A stretch of DNA of 64,000 bases from assembly GCA_946894095.1 (NCBI GenBank), contig OX335647.2:13472001-13536000 (forward strand), in the 5' to 3' direction. Numbering within the stretch: the first letter of the stretch is position 1; each line of letters opens with the position of its first letter. This DNA comes from Incurvaria masculella. Taxonomy: Eukaryota; Arthropoda; Insecta; Lepidoptera; Incurvariidae. The translations under genes and the position numbers were made by a program. Below are positions 28,660-40,800 of the stretch, piece by piece. The notes under the pieces were generated by a model that was not told the DNA's origin, did no database searches, and saw only the letters and a list, made by a program, of their open reading frames with translations.

Positions 28660-29165
28660 GTCAATATTACCCTTGTGATTTCAAGATTCCCAAGGACTAC
28701 CAAAGATTCCTAAGGAATTACTAAAAGAATCCTAGGATTACCAAAGATTCTGGGATTTCGTAAGATTACTAAAGAAAAAAATTGTTTGAGTGGGGATTTC
28801 GAATGATCAAAAATGAGTCATGCGGGGGGTGATCTTCCAGACTGAAACTGAACGTATGATCCCAATCCGAGTGAAATACTGCAAAAATATTTCGAATGAG
28901 CAAAAAACAGGTCATACTTGCAGGACGGTGTTCGATTTCGGATTTTAGCATATTTTCGGGAATACTGGCCACTGCCGACGAGCTTCTGACTCCCGCACCC
29001 ACGATTCCCCGACTTTGCCATGAATTTGATAATATTGCCAATGATTTCCTTGGGATTCCCAGATTCCCTAAGACTACTTCTAACCTATTACCTAAGATTT
29101 CTCGGGTTTAGACCAGATTCCCATCTGAGACTACCAAACATTTATACACCAGATTCCCTGAGTGA
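28660..29165. repeat. Region of degenerate AGATTCCnAAGGA-type repeats
   Basis: GATTCCCAAGGACTACC, GATTCCTAAGGAATTAC, GAATCCTAGGATTACC and, further on, GGGATTCCCAGATTCCC and CAGATTCCCTGAGTG recur at irregular spacing on both sides of an unrelated 230-bp stretch. No element boundaries are visible. Confidence 0.4.
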
Positions 29166-29389
29166 CTGATCCCTCGTCTAAAACAGTAGCTAAGTTTTAA
29201 CAATTTTTCATAGACTGCTTTGTCGTTTCTAGCTCCAATGCCAAAAGTGCAATATTTTAATCGTAGATTAGAAGTTATTAATATTTCCATCTTTAAAGTA
29301 TGGACGGCCGAAAATCCTAGCGAAGCAGGTATCAGTGTAATAATTTAGATTTGGTCAAACATTAATTTTCCGCTTTACCCAAGGCCGAC

Positions 29390-29650
29390 CGAACGACGCG
29401 ACGACACGGGCAGCGACAACAGCGCGGTAGCATATTTCAATTCAGGTAGAGTTTTATTGGATGACCGACACTGACACGACCGCGCATTATCGCCTCGAGC
29501 CTCGACCACCTCGACCGTCTGCCGAAGCGCAGCCTGCGCGCTCCTCCGCCGCCGCGCTGTCGTTGTGTCGTCTAGCGCTGTTGGTGTGTCGTCGCGTCGC
29601 GCGTCGTATTGCTTGCCTTGAATGAAACTACGTGACCTTAGTTGCGTCAT
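29390..29650. other. GC-rich island without recognisable gene
   Basis: CpG-rich stretch in AT-rich surroundings. The minus strand is open for 122 codons (29743-29375), but the product is low-complexity Arg/Thr/Ala and not recognised. It could be a promoter or non-coding first exon. Confidence 0.35.
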
Positions 29651-29853
29651 GCTTGTGCACGTGGCTGGTCGTGTGCCTACGTGATTACAATTCAAGTGTT
29701 GATAATCATGACATGGCAAACGAAAAACTGCATGTGTAGCCAAAAATCAAATGTCTAGTTATGTACACAAGTCTCTATAATCTATTAGATATCAATCTAT
29801 TAGAAATAAAATGATATGAAATAAAATTGTTGTTGTGTTGTAAGGATCAATAC

Positions 29854-30229
29854 TTAAGGTCGGCCCGTAAGCACCTGAAAATTTCGCATCCCATACAAAC
29901 GTAGTTTACTAATCATTTGAAAACCAATGTTCCAACTTACTTGATATTTGGTATCTAATATTAGGCTACAAATATCTGTGTCTGCATGCCTTTGTTTTTT
30001 CGGTAAATGTATTCTGGGTCAAACCATAGAGAAAACAAAATTCGTATGAAGATTTTCTTTTTGCTTTCATTTCATTCGGTTTGGATTTTTCAAAAAAAAC
30101 AAAGCATGCAGACACAGATATTTGTTACCTGATATTAGATATTAAATATCAATTTAATTGGAATAGCGGTTTCCAAATTATTAGTAAACTACGTTTGTAT
30201 GGGGAGCATAGCTTACGGGCCGTTCTTAA
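29854..30229. mobile_element. MITE family B, complete copy (376 bp)
   Basis: TTAAGGTCGGCCCGTAAGC on the left and GCTTACGGGCCGTTCTTAA on the right, with the same foldback interior as 18556-18930. It lies about 200 bp from a GC-rich island. Confidence 0.75.
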
Positions 30230-30643
30230 AGGCAAAGCAACATGCAGCATGCAAACTATAATTTACTATTGTACAAGTCATGCAAAATGTGTAATAACTT
30301 ATATTATCTCTCTTCAACAACAAACCGAATCGCAAAGTCACAATTAATCAGCACATTTGTATTTGTACTCGTCTTGTGCGTCGCTTCAAATCCATTGTGT
30401 TCATACATACTCGGCAACAATTTTGATCGAAAGTGACAATTAATCATTACCACATCATTACAGCCTTTGCGAATTTTAAATGAATCGGTATCTTGAACAG
30501 TTTTATCTAAATTATTCTGATAAAGATTACATTTTTGGACGCATACTTCCCTCAGGATATACTTCCCGCTGCCCCGCACAGAATCAGCGCACCCCTTCGT
30601 GGTTGACATTAGGCTATTGACAATGAACCTTTTCTCAAACTAA

Positions 30644-30840
30644 TTTCTCTGCCGAACCGCCAGGATATGGACCGGTCTGCTGGCGCGGCGGGTGTCTTTC
30701 CTCAGACTTTCCGAACTTGGTGTCTTCAAACGTAAATTAAACAAGCTTGATATCTCAGCGATAGGTGAAGTGGATTTGACTTTTATGAGTACTTTTGTTC
30801 TCTCAACACAGCCACCAATACCGGTTTTCAATAAAAAAAA
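30644..30840 (+). pseudogene. LINE C-terminal fragment, related to the one at 33.5 kb
   Basis: The plus strand reads FLCRTARIWTGLLARRV, then LGVFKRKLNKLDISA. It shares the FLCRTAR-W and GVFKR-LNKL words with 33485-33722 but is more diverged and lacks any upstream RT domain. Confidence 0.55.
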
Positions 30841-32149
30841 TACTGTTTATACTAAGTTTTTCTATAAGATTTCTGTGGGTAGTATAGAATGTGCCCTGCC
30901 CCAAGTCGGGCTCGCACATCTTTATTTTCTGAAGCTTTCCCCTCAAATGCGCCAAATGAATACGTATTCCATCCATACATATTTTCTACTTTAGAAAATT
31001 CAGCTCGATTTTTTTGGTATTATACCAGATCACGTAATACAGCATAATATTTTCATATGTTCTGGGCATAGATGGCTAATATCACACCTATACTGTCATC
31101 ATATTTGTTTATCACACCGAGTGCCGTCACAAGTTCCTTCTTACTCTTATTTGACCAAATAAAACCCCATAAAAAATATTTCCACTTCTAGCATAATTTA
31201 TAAAACATATTTGTAATGGCCAAAATAAAATTATATATCCCCCTTGGATTACTATGACGATTATTTTTGTTATTTACTTATAGCTAGCCGTATACTTTTA
31301 ATCGGTGTTTTCATTACCTTCAACTTGATAACAGGTCTTTACGTAATTTTGATTTGTCGCCCATTCGGTTGGTAGCCAAGATATTTTGGTGACAGATGAT
31401 GTGCTGATGGTAGATTTTTGAGATGTTAAGCTTCTTCCATGACTGTTGAAATGTCAGTTGCTTGCCGTCCATGGTCCTTCCACAATCATTCAAAGGATTT
31501 TTTTTATACTGGAATCTCTGGATTGTTGCAATGTTTAATTTGAAGTGGTATTTGGGGGACATATGAATTTCGTCGGATCAGATAGGATTGAGTATGCTTT
31601 TTAGAGCATTAACTTTGACTCAGTTGCATGACAGCTGAGATCTTCGGCCTAGCACTCAATAAACCTTGCGGAACTTCTTACTGAGTTGTTTTCTCACGGT
31701 GAACATCTATTTGTTCTTTGCTAGGTAGTCTAGTTAGAGACTCATGAAAGAAGACTAGAGACTCTCGTGTCAACATGAAAGTTATGTATATAGACGCACT
31801 CATTTTAATTTGCAATAATAATCCACTTCTTGCGATTTTCTCTTATTTACAACATATCAAGAACTTCCGGGTATGCGGCCTTGGCGGCGAGGACAAGCGG
31901 TATCATCGGCAAATTTTCTAGCTGTGGTTTTAAGCCTGAACTCTGCCTCGTCGTACGTACTACTCGTATTATATTAAACAAATTGGTAACACAGTTCGAA
32001 TTATGTAATTGCATCACTTTTTAATACATTATTTCTTTAATAAAATGACATTTCAGAAAACATTGGCTCAGTTTGATTTAATTTGCGGCACAGTAAATTT
32101 TGGGTCATTGGATTTTTCATTTTCATCATTACGATTAAGTTTGTGCATC

Positions 32150-32245
32150 AGAACTTTGTTGTTTTATTGTTTATTATTTATTTATCATCCATAGACAGTA
32201 CACTGCACTCGGATTTGTCATATTTTATCATTAGCCATATCATAT
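32150..32245. repeat. Interspersed repeat J, first copy
   Basis: ATCATCCATAGACAGTACACTG followed by CTCGGATTTGTCATATTTTA is repeated almost exactly at 46370-46425, so this is a dispersed element end. It borders the GC-rich island at 32.3 kb. Confidence 0.5.
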
Positions 32246-32289
32246 CAAATCTGGAACGACTACGTGCAATTTGTGTTAGGATAAAGTTC

Positions 32290-32575
32290 CGTCTCAATGT
32301 TCACAATTGGTTGCGCGGGCGACGCGAGGTTGCGACGAAAGGCGCGGTGGTGGCGCGGCGCGGCCCGGGGAGGCACATAATGATACCACATTACGTATTC
32401 ATTCGCGTAATCATTCGTGCTCCATCGCGTCGCGTCGGTCGCCGCGTCCGCGCCCGCGTGTCGTGTCGCGCTCCAGTGCGCCAGCCAGCGCGAGTCAGCA
32501 GCACCGCCCAGCGCAGTCGTGTCTGGTCGTGCCCCGCGCCGCAACTCGGGTGCCTCGAGAGCGGAAGTGATTGAA
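32290..32575. other. GC-rich island, candidate distal promoter or non-coding exon
   Basis: Very CpG-rich (GCGCGGCGCGGCCCGGGG and following). Both strands are open for more than 85 codons simply because stops are rare in GC-rich DNA. It lies 5.3 kb upstream of the CPR coding start, where a distal CPR 5' exon could sit; no direct link is visible. Confidence 0.35.
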
Positions 32576-33119
32576 CAACACTGATATCTAGTCATACTAT
32601 CTCTAAAACAGGTGCTCGACGATTTAAATTTCACTTACCTATCTACGTCATTTATTTGGCAATTAACTGATTAGGTTATTTTGCGCATTTGTGGTTCAAG
32701 TTTAAAAACCAGTTATATTACATACGATAAATGGAGAACCTCAATTAACATATTCTAGCTTATGATATTTGATTCCTTGAACCAAATCTGAATGTATAAT
32801 ATAATTAATGTTGAGAAGTATCAATTATTTTTAGGGATTACGATAAACATACTTTCAGCATGCACATAATAACAGATATACATATACATATAGTGATTTT
32901 AATACAAAAATACTGAAATCTTAAATACTTAGCCTTCTTGACTCAAGATGCCGCGGATACAGGGATATAAACTAAGCCGATTTACAAAATTTTAAACTCA
33001 TACTAAATATTAAATATTCAAGAAATGGGAACTTTTACCTATGCAGAGGCAAATTAAGAAAAATAAAAAAAACTCATGAAACTTAAAATAAAAAATTAAA
33101 CTTTCCATTAAAAATTAAC

Positions 33120-33245
33120 AGTCGTATTATGAGAGAACCGGTCAAAACTTAGTACGAGATTAGCACCGGAATAACCATACAAAAACCGGTTTAGTCCGCG
33201 GTTTTAAGTTAGTCCACCCACTGTGAATAGAACTGTCAAAGTTTA
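33120..33245. repeat. Diverged fragment of foldback family I
   Basis: ACAGTCGTATTATGAGAG, TAGTACGAGATTAGCACCGG and AGTCCGCGGTTTTAAGTTAGTCC match the arms of 11505-11956. Confidence 0.4.
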
Positions 33246-33424
33246 AGGTCACGTGAAGAGGATTCTAGATAACGTCGTTCGGGGTAACTTTGTGCCACAT
33301 TTTAGGTTTTAACAGTTCAACAGATATCCTACGATTATGTCGCCCGTAACAATATCCCCTTTTCAATGAATACGTATTTCTTCCAAAACTCTTTCGAAAG
33401 TTTCTTCGGTAGGGTTTTTATGTG

Positions 33425-33826
33425 AACAGGCAAGTGAGTGATTAAATCCGACTTTTACTTTCATTTCGTACCATTTTTTTTATATGAAAACCCGGTATGG
33501 GTGGCTGTGCTGAGGACCAAAGGTGCTCAGAAAAACCTCGCCTCGCGAAACCACGCTCAGCGAGGCGCCATGCCAGCGGATTTGCGGACTATGGCTGAGC
33601 TATAGAGCTTATTCAAATTACGCTTGAAGACTCCCAGGTTATAGGTATGAGGAAAGGCATCCGCCGGTAGACAGTTCCATAACCTGGCGGTGCGGCAGAG
33701 AAACTTTCAAACGTAGTGTATTCGTCCTAGTGAACTGAAATCTACCAGTTAGCATGGTGCGAAATGCAACTTAACGTCAGATTAAATCACTCACTTGTCT
33801 GTTCACCCGGCGAGTAAATCTACCGT
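33425..33826. mobile_element. MITE family C copy interrupted by a LINE fragment
   Basis: The left arm (GTGAACAGGCAAGTGAGTGATTAAAT) runs to about 33470. The right arm resumes at about 33730 (GTGAACTGAAATCTACCAG) and ends GTTCACCCGGCGAGTAAA. The intervening sequence is a LINE C-terminal fragment. Confidence 0.55.
33485..33722 (-). pseudogene. LINE C-terminal fragment inserted in a foldback MITE
   Basis: The minus strand reads FLCRTARLWNCLPADAFP, then TYNLGVFKRNLNKLYSS and a stop after KSAGMAPR. This is the C-terminal tail of a lepidopteran non-LTR retrotransposon polyprotein. It interrupts a copy of the GTAA-foldback repeat (33425-33826), so it inserted after that MITE. Confidence 0.6.
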
Positions 33827-34721
33827 AGTTACGCCCCAGAATACAATTCTGCATATTGACTACCACATTGCGATTTTCGGTACCGACCTAACCAATGAGC
33901 TAAATTTCGGAAGCCATATCGTGGATAAAGCCAAGTTTGCCTCAAAAAGCTGAGATCCTCAATTGGAATGCACCATTCACTGGAACCAACCGAACCTAGG
34001 GTCTGTTAATGTGGAATGCCCAGTGCATAACTCCTTAAAATACGACATGGTTTCCTTAAAAAATGGTGTAATGGTGCACGTGGCTGGCCGACATGGTTCG
34101 TCTTCGGGCTCCTCCTAGGCGAGATCCTGGCGTATGCCATATAACGTGATAAGCAATATGTGGTGTAAGCGTAAAATATGATATACCATGACAACACAAT
34201 TATTCTGTGGACAGTTTTTTTCTCGAATTGGAGTGTCCAACTATCTTCAAAACTCGACCTAAAGTTTTTATATTTCTGACCAAACAATTATTAAACTGGT
34301 TCGCTGCCAAGGAGTTCGCAACCCGTCTCCTAAATGGCGTTACTACATAGTTACGTTTAGGTCAACGCACGCAGAAAATTCATTTCATTGCGAATGGTGG
34401 TAGTAACTTTAAATATGTTGCGCATGGCACATTTTCACAAAGCTATCCCGAACGACGTGTACCGTGTCGGCCGGGGTGGTAATGGACAATCCCTCGATAA
34501 CTCTTTACATTGACCCTTCTCTAAAGGCATGAAGGCCCTCTCTGTAGGTACAAACCCATGGGTGCAATAAATGAACAACAACAAAAAATCTAGTGCACGG
34601 ATTGGTTCTAAAACCCCGATACACAAATCTTGTTATAAACAAATAATAATAATAAAAATAATGATTGTTTCCGACGATTATTGCGTGTGTAGGTAGAGTC
34701 CCCAAAAACACCACATTCGTT

Positions 34722-35020
34722 TTTAGGGTTCCGTACCCAAAGGGTGAAAACGGAACCCTATTACTAAGCCTCCACTGTCCGTCCGTCCGTCCGTCCGTCC
34801 GTCCGGCCGTCTGTCACAGGGCTGTATCTCAGTAACCGTAACAGGTAGACAGCTGAAATTTTCACAGAGTGTGTATTTATGTTGCCGCTATAACAACAAA
34901 TAGGTAAGATTAAAAAATAATTAAAATTAAAGGGGGCTCCCATACAAAAAACGTGTTTTTTTTACGATGGTACGGAACCCTTCGTGTGCGAGTCCGACTC
35001 GCACTTGGCCGGTTTTTTTA
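34722..35020 (-). mobile_element. SINE-like family D copy
   Basis: Complete, from TTTTAGGGTTCCGTACCC to CACTTGGCCGGTTTTTTTA. Includes seven CCGT-type units. Confidence 0.6.
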
Positions 35021-35124
35021 TGTTAAGCGCGGCATATGGCATACGCCAGGACCGTTTTCGAACTTTCACGTGGGCTGCGAAAACATTCCGGCCGACCAGG
35101 TGCTACTTCACACCACGTTAGAAT

Positions 35125-35275
35125 CCAGGTTGTACTTTGAAGGAAATACCTCGGCAGGGAGTCGATTCCATAGTTTACCGACCCTATAGATAAAGGATCT
35201 AGAGTATCGGGCGGTTTGTGAAATGTTGTCCGTGAATGGGTGAATTTACTGCCTGTTCCGCGTTGAGCGGTGGTA
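35125..35275. repeat. Old interspersed repeat L, third copy
   Basis: CCAGGTTGTACTTTGAAGG, AAGGATCTAGAGTATCGGG and CCTGTTCCGCGTTGAGCGG. It directly follows a family D copy. Confidence 0.45.
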
Positions 35276-35530
35276 GAAAAGTGACGGAGGGACAGCGTCA
35301 TGCAGGTCCGACGATCATTCTCCATGGTAGAGACGATAGAACACAGATAGAGAACCTCCATCCGTCGGAGAGTCTCTAGGTTAACACCTATTCATGTTTC
35401 GGATAAAATCGGTGGGTACAATATGTGAATTTTAGCTTTAAATCTGTTTGGACTACGAGTCAAGGGCTCTAACAGAACTTGACATTGCCACGAAACAAGG
35501 TGCCTGTTGTGTCTGGTTTTAAAAGCGGAA

Positions 35531-36145
35531 TAAAAAAAAACCGACCTCAAAGAAAAATCACTAAAAAGTAAAAAATAATTTCCTTTTTTGTAGTTACGAT
35601 TTCTGTTATTTTTTTAATTCGGCGTCAGCCGGGCACGCGCTGCGCCAATCAAGAGAACCTAACCTAACCTAACCTAACCTAACCTAACCTAACCTTGGCT
35701 GACACCGACTCAAAAAATAACAGAAATCGTAACTACAAAAATGGAAATTATTTTTTACTTTTTAGTGCTTTTTCTTTGAAGTCGGTTATTTTTTTGTTAA
35801 TTTTTTTTTATTTGTTTATTTTTAGTGAATCTGAAGTACACTTACTAATTTGTACACGTCCTTTCCAATAAAAAAAGAATCATCGAAATCGGTTGGCGTT
35901 ATATTGAGTTATTCGTCCATTTGTCGCGCACATCTTAATACAAATTTAAGATTTTTATGATTTTCTCATGGATATCATTTTCAGAACTTAACCAAATTAA
36001 AATGGGACCACTTGGGAAGCACTAGCTATCATTTAAAAAAATAATCATCAAAATCGGTTCACCCAGGCAAAAAAAAAACAAACAAAACAAAAAAAAACAT
36101 ACCGACGAATTGATAACCTCCTCCTTTTTTGAAGTCGGTTAAAAA
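35531..36145. mobile_element. Foldback repeat family H with AACCT array in the loop
   Basis: The inner hairpin, 35531-35795, pairs CCGACCTCAAAGAAAAATCAC ... GTAGTTACGATTTCTGTTATT with its complement ending TTTCTTTGAAGTCGGTTA. The loop holds eight AACCT units (35656-35695). A 3' part continues to a second TTTTTTGAAGTCGGTTAAAA end at about 36145. A second copy is at 46861-47335. Confidence 0.6.
35656..35695. repeat. Telomere-type (AACCT)8 array
   Basis: Eight perfect AACCT units. TTAGG is the canonical insect telomere repeat, so this is an interstitial telomere-like block within a foldback element. A smaller run (CTAACCTAACCTAACC) occurs at 38193-38210. Confidence 0.85.
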
Positions 36146-36430
36146 CTCAACGACGAGGTATGCTAATTTTACCGTCGGTCGAGCCAAGTCGAATGGTCGC
36201 TTATCCACAAAAACCAAATCCAAAAAGCAATGTGATGCCAGCTGCGTCAAGATTTACGCGATATTGTGTAGCTCACGGAAATCTGACTGCAGAGCCTCGT
36301 TTTTGTTCCTTGAAATAAAACGAACGAGGCCAACATATATGTTTTTCCTTTATAAATGCTTGTTCGCTGTTGTGCGATTAAAAAAAAACAATTAAAAAAA
36401 CTGAGCTTCATCCTCGTCTCGTGCGCGTCA

Positions 36431-36671
36431 GGGGGTTACCTGGGTAAATAACTCGCCAGGTCAACAGCAGGTTAACAGACACGAAAATGATTAAATCTGA
36501 CGTTTAGTTGCATATCGTAATATGCTAACTATCAAACGACGTGCTATTCGACCAAGTGAATTGAAATTTACCAGTTGGCATGGTACAAAATGCAACTAAA
36601 CTACAGTTAATCACTCTTGCCTGTTCATCTGCTGTGCACCTGTTGAATTATTTACCATGGTAACTTACCAG
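36431..36671. mobile_element. MITE family C, complete copy upstream of CPR
   Basis: Bounded by GGTTACCTGGGTAAATAACTC and TTATTTACCATGGTAACTTACC, with the same paired interior as 7046-7286. It lies about 1.4 kb before the CPR start. Confidence 0.6.
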
Positions 36672-37387
36672 GAATGGAAATACTGCTCCGCCGCGCCGAG
36701 ACGAAAACTGCGTTTGTTTATTATAAAATTGTCCTTATACTTAAAAAACCTGCTCTCGTTATTCAAGGTCCTCTTATGCGTCTCTAACTAATGATTGGAA
36801 AGTTGTAGGGTCTCGTCGCAAAAAGCTCAAAAAGGACTCTTATGGTTTGACTCTGCGTGTCTGTCGGTCACACGCATTTGGTCCGAATTGTTCTCCTAAC
36901 AGTTGTTTTAAAAATCTGAAAAAAACTACCAATAAGTTTACACTTAGTTGCACACGTAGTTTTGCACCAACTAATTACTTTAACTCAAATCGTCATACTT
37001 TTTTTAAATTAAAGCTACATTTCTGAAGCGCTTATTTTGTGTAAAATTTTGTGACGGGACCCTCGGCACGTGAACACTTTTACGCTTGACCGGTTTTACA
37101 TCGAAACATGCATTTCCCAGACAGAAAAAGTTTCGCGGTTATACAGAATACTCATGAGTATATCTCTTAGCGCGCATGAAATAAAAGCGACCATCAGCCA
37201 GCAGCGTTTCGCAAACTTTTCGCGCGAACATTAGGCACGCTGGATTCTCGCTCTTATTTCTTCCATTTCTAAGAGTTATGAGCATAAAAATCAGATTACC
37301 TGTTTCTCTTATTTTTTTATGATATTCATCTGTAGACACAAATAATATTAATAATTACGATTGTTATTAATATTGTGTAAGTGGTTT

Positions 37388-37636
37388 TTAGGGTTCCTTA
37401 CCCAAAGGTTGCCAACGGAACCCTATTACTAAGCCTCCACTGTCCGTCCAACCGTCCGTCCGTCTGTCACAGGGCTCTATCTCATGAACCGTAATAGGTA
37501 GGCAGCTGAAATTTTCATAGAGTGGTGAAAATTAAAGGGGACCCCATACAAAAACTTGATTTTATGGAGTTAAATCTTGTACGATGGTACGGAACCCTTC
37601 GTGTGCGAGTCCGACTCGCACTTGGCCGGTTTTTGT
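37388..37636 (-). mobile_element. SINE-like family D copy adjacent to the CPR promoter
   Basis: From TTAGGGTTCCTTACCC to CACTTGGCCGGTTTTTG. Its head end is about 190 bp before the CPR ATG and 30 bp before a TATA-like box, so any Pol III start in its head would fire away from CPR. Confidence 0.6.
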
Positions 37637-37667
37637 GTTTGTTGAAGAGGCAGCACCATAACCAGAG

Positions 37668-37674
37668 TATAAAA
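37668..37674 (+). promoter_or_regulatory. Candidate TATA box upstream of CPR
   Basis: TATAAAA lies about 150 bp before the CPR ATG and only about 30 bp after the end of a reverse-oriented SINE-like copy (37388-37636). If used, transcription would start near 37700. Against it, a possible acceptor CTGTTCAG directly before the ATG would fit a distal non-coding first exon instead. Confidence 0.3.
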
Positions 37675-37824
37675 TTTCGAATTCGAACCGAACGTCCGCG
37701 CTCTGTCTGGGAAGGGCTTTATGTCCCACGCAGTGTGCGCAACCGGTGGGTGGTGCCGGTATAGGCGCCCGTCGTCGTCGATGTTCTTTGCGCTGCGCTG
37801 CAACTCGGTCCGCTCTGTTCAGGA

Positions 37825-40800
37825 ATGGCGGACGTGGGGAGTGCGGCCGAGCTGCTCGGCGGCGCCGGCGAGGACGACGGCTTCCTCACCACATTCGACA
37901 TAGTGATGCTGGCGGCGCTGCTGGGCGCGGCCGCCTGGTGGCTCTTCAACTCCAGGAAGGATAGCAAGAAAGACGAAATAATGATCAACAAATATTCTAT
38001 ACAGTAAGTATATGCGCGCTCCGAGACAGGTTTTGGGGAGGTCGTAAATGACATTCGAAAATCATAGACGCAACAAACAATGCTGCAGTATGGGGGTCGC
38101 CTTCATAAAGTCCAAAAAGCATAAGGTCCAAAACCCATAACGTCAAAAAGTATGTATTTTTCGTGTGTATTATAAAATGCATATAATCTAATCTAACCTA
38201 ACCTAACCCAATTAAAAATATACGCATTCGTAAGTATTTTGGACGGTAAGGGTTTTGGACCTTGTGCTTTTTGGACTTTATGATGCGTCCCCCAGTGTGG
38301 TTGCGGTCGCGGATTTACAAACGGCAACGCGCGGCCCCGGTTTAGTAAATTATTATTTTATGTTTTAGTGCCCCCAATTTCAAGAAGGCCCCGGAGCTGG
38401 TTCTCAGCTCTGTGTGAGATTAGAGTATTGTAATTTGTTTGAATTTAGTTTCCATTTTCCAGCGGTGCCAGCGTTTTCAAAAACCTTAAGCAAAAAAAAA
38501 TGTTGTTGTTAAATCTTTTAACACGTCTATGTTCTAAAATAATAATAATGTTCGCCAATCGACTTCAATTAGCGAAGATTCATGGTCACGATTCTATTCG
38601 AGCGTGGTTCGGTAAAATTGCGCACGAATGCGACAATTTCCTAGTATGTGGGTGCAACAAACTCCTTCGTGCAGTGGAAAATTTGTCTGCCCTTGTTCGC
38701 AAACGCGAAAGAAGGTCAAGGGATCAAGACTGGCTTACAGTCAGTTAAGAGTGTCGTTACGATGTCAAATCCCCGTACTACGGGCGATAACTGTTTTCAT
38801 GCATGTTTTATTTTTTTAATATACCTGATTGGAAAATATAGGCTAAAAAACATTGAAAAAGAAAGTTGTCTTAATTACCTTAAATTTAGATTTTTTTACT
38901 GAAAAATACAGATATTTACAAGCAATACAAACGGACGGACTAAGAATGACGTTTTTTATCGCTTGAGTCATAAAAAACGTTTTAAACTCTGACACCTTTT
39001 AGGGGTAGTGAATGGTTGAGGCCTGGAAGACTATTATTAGACATATTTATTTGCAGTCGCCGTACAAAATTGTGCCTTGGCAATTGGACACAGAATACAT
39101 TTCTTAAAGTTTTCTAATCTCAGAATTCCTGTGACTCCACGACAGCCTTAATGTAGTCTTGCATTTTAAGTAAGGTCCGGCATATGGGACCTTAGATCCC
39201 ATGTGGTGTGTTGGGCTAATATGACAGTTGGTGTGTTATTAGTAATCCATTTCTCGTGACAAAAACTGTGCTTGCATATAAAAAAAATTATGACCTACAA
39301 AATACCTGCCATCGAGCGAAAGAAGCATGTCTCCAGCGACAAAGTGCATTCCGGATCGCTATTATTTTCCGATCCCAGTATTTCCGACCAGGGAACACTG
39401 GAAGGTCTGCATCTGTTCTTTCAGGAATTTAATTCAATTGACAAGTATACGCCATGTTCGGTGAAATTTTCAAGTGGGCCCCTTTAGGGCCAAATCCGAA
39501 ACTAAAAACGAAAAAATCACCTGTATATTGTAATAGGCTGATGAAATCCGACTATCTAGATGTGATTGATCCATTTTAGGGTTCCGTACCCAAAGGGTGA
39601 AAACGGAACCCTATTACTAAGCCTCCGCTGTCCGTCCGTCCGTTCGTCCGTCTGTCACAGGGCTGTATCTCATGAACCGTAACAGGTAGGAAGCTGAAGT
39701 TTTCACAGATTATGTATTTGTTTTGCCGCTATAACAACAAATAGGTAACATCATAAAATAATAATAATTAAAGGGGGGGCCCATACAAAAAACGTGTTTT
39801 TTTTTAATAAATCTTGTGCGATGGTACGGAACCCTTCGTGTGCGAGTCCGACTCGCACTTGGCCGGTTTTTGAACGATAAGGCACATACCATTTTTGTGC
39901 ACCAAGACATTTAACAGCATGCTTTAGGTATGTACGTAGGAATATCACTTCGTAGGCACATAAAGTGTGATAACAATTCCGTCAAGGCGTATTACAATTT
40001 TATCTTTCAATGTCAATTCATTATTAATGGAGAAAAGGGAAGAGACATCAGCATATGCATTTGTAAAGGATGTTTGGAAGGTCAATGCATAGCCTTGAGC
40101 AGGTGATAGGGTAAACCTTGGTACAAACTCTTACGGATTTCGAGATTATCGACATATTCGTGTTTTTATGAAAAAAATACTTAAGATACCACATTTTGTC
40201 ACAGGGGGCACGGGGCCTAAAAGTGGCCTAAAATCGGTCACGTGGTATGGGAAATGTTCCCTAAATAATGCCTGCATATTCTTAGTCTATATTCGAGATA
40301 TTACAATTAATTAGTTGTATTGTTTTTAACATAAACCTCTACTTATAGAGCATGTCTATCCCTTATTGACAGTTTCCACTTTCACTCCTCTCGCACATGC
40401 ACTAATGCAGAATGCCAGAGTGGCGTCAAAATATGTTTTATGCACTTTGGGTTTTACATCATATATAGACTACATGGTTTAAAAAGGACTTGCGGTCGTT
40501 TACACCCTGTATATTATACTTACTTTACATTTTGTGTGTAGGTATTTACAAAAATGTATGGGGAGGATCAAGCCCAGTAATACCTGGTAAACATTTGGAC
40601 ATCAGCCCGTTAACACTCTGTATGTTTTTGATGTGACATTAATCATGATTAATAATAATTGTATTTATTTTAGTACATAAAAAGAGAAATAATTAAATAT
40701 TCAATTAAATACGTTCAAAAACACACATACGTTTACGTTAGTAGTATTTAAAACAATTTCCTCTTTCAGGCCAGCAGGAATAATACAAACGGTGTCTGAA

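Noticed and set aside
32083..32634. Overlapping Arg/Ala/Pro-rich frames up to 163 codons on both strands
   Set aside because: High GC content removes stops in several frames at once; no frame has a recognisable domain or consistent coding bias.
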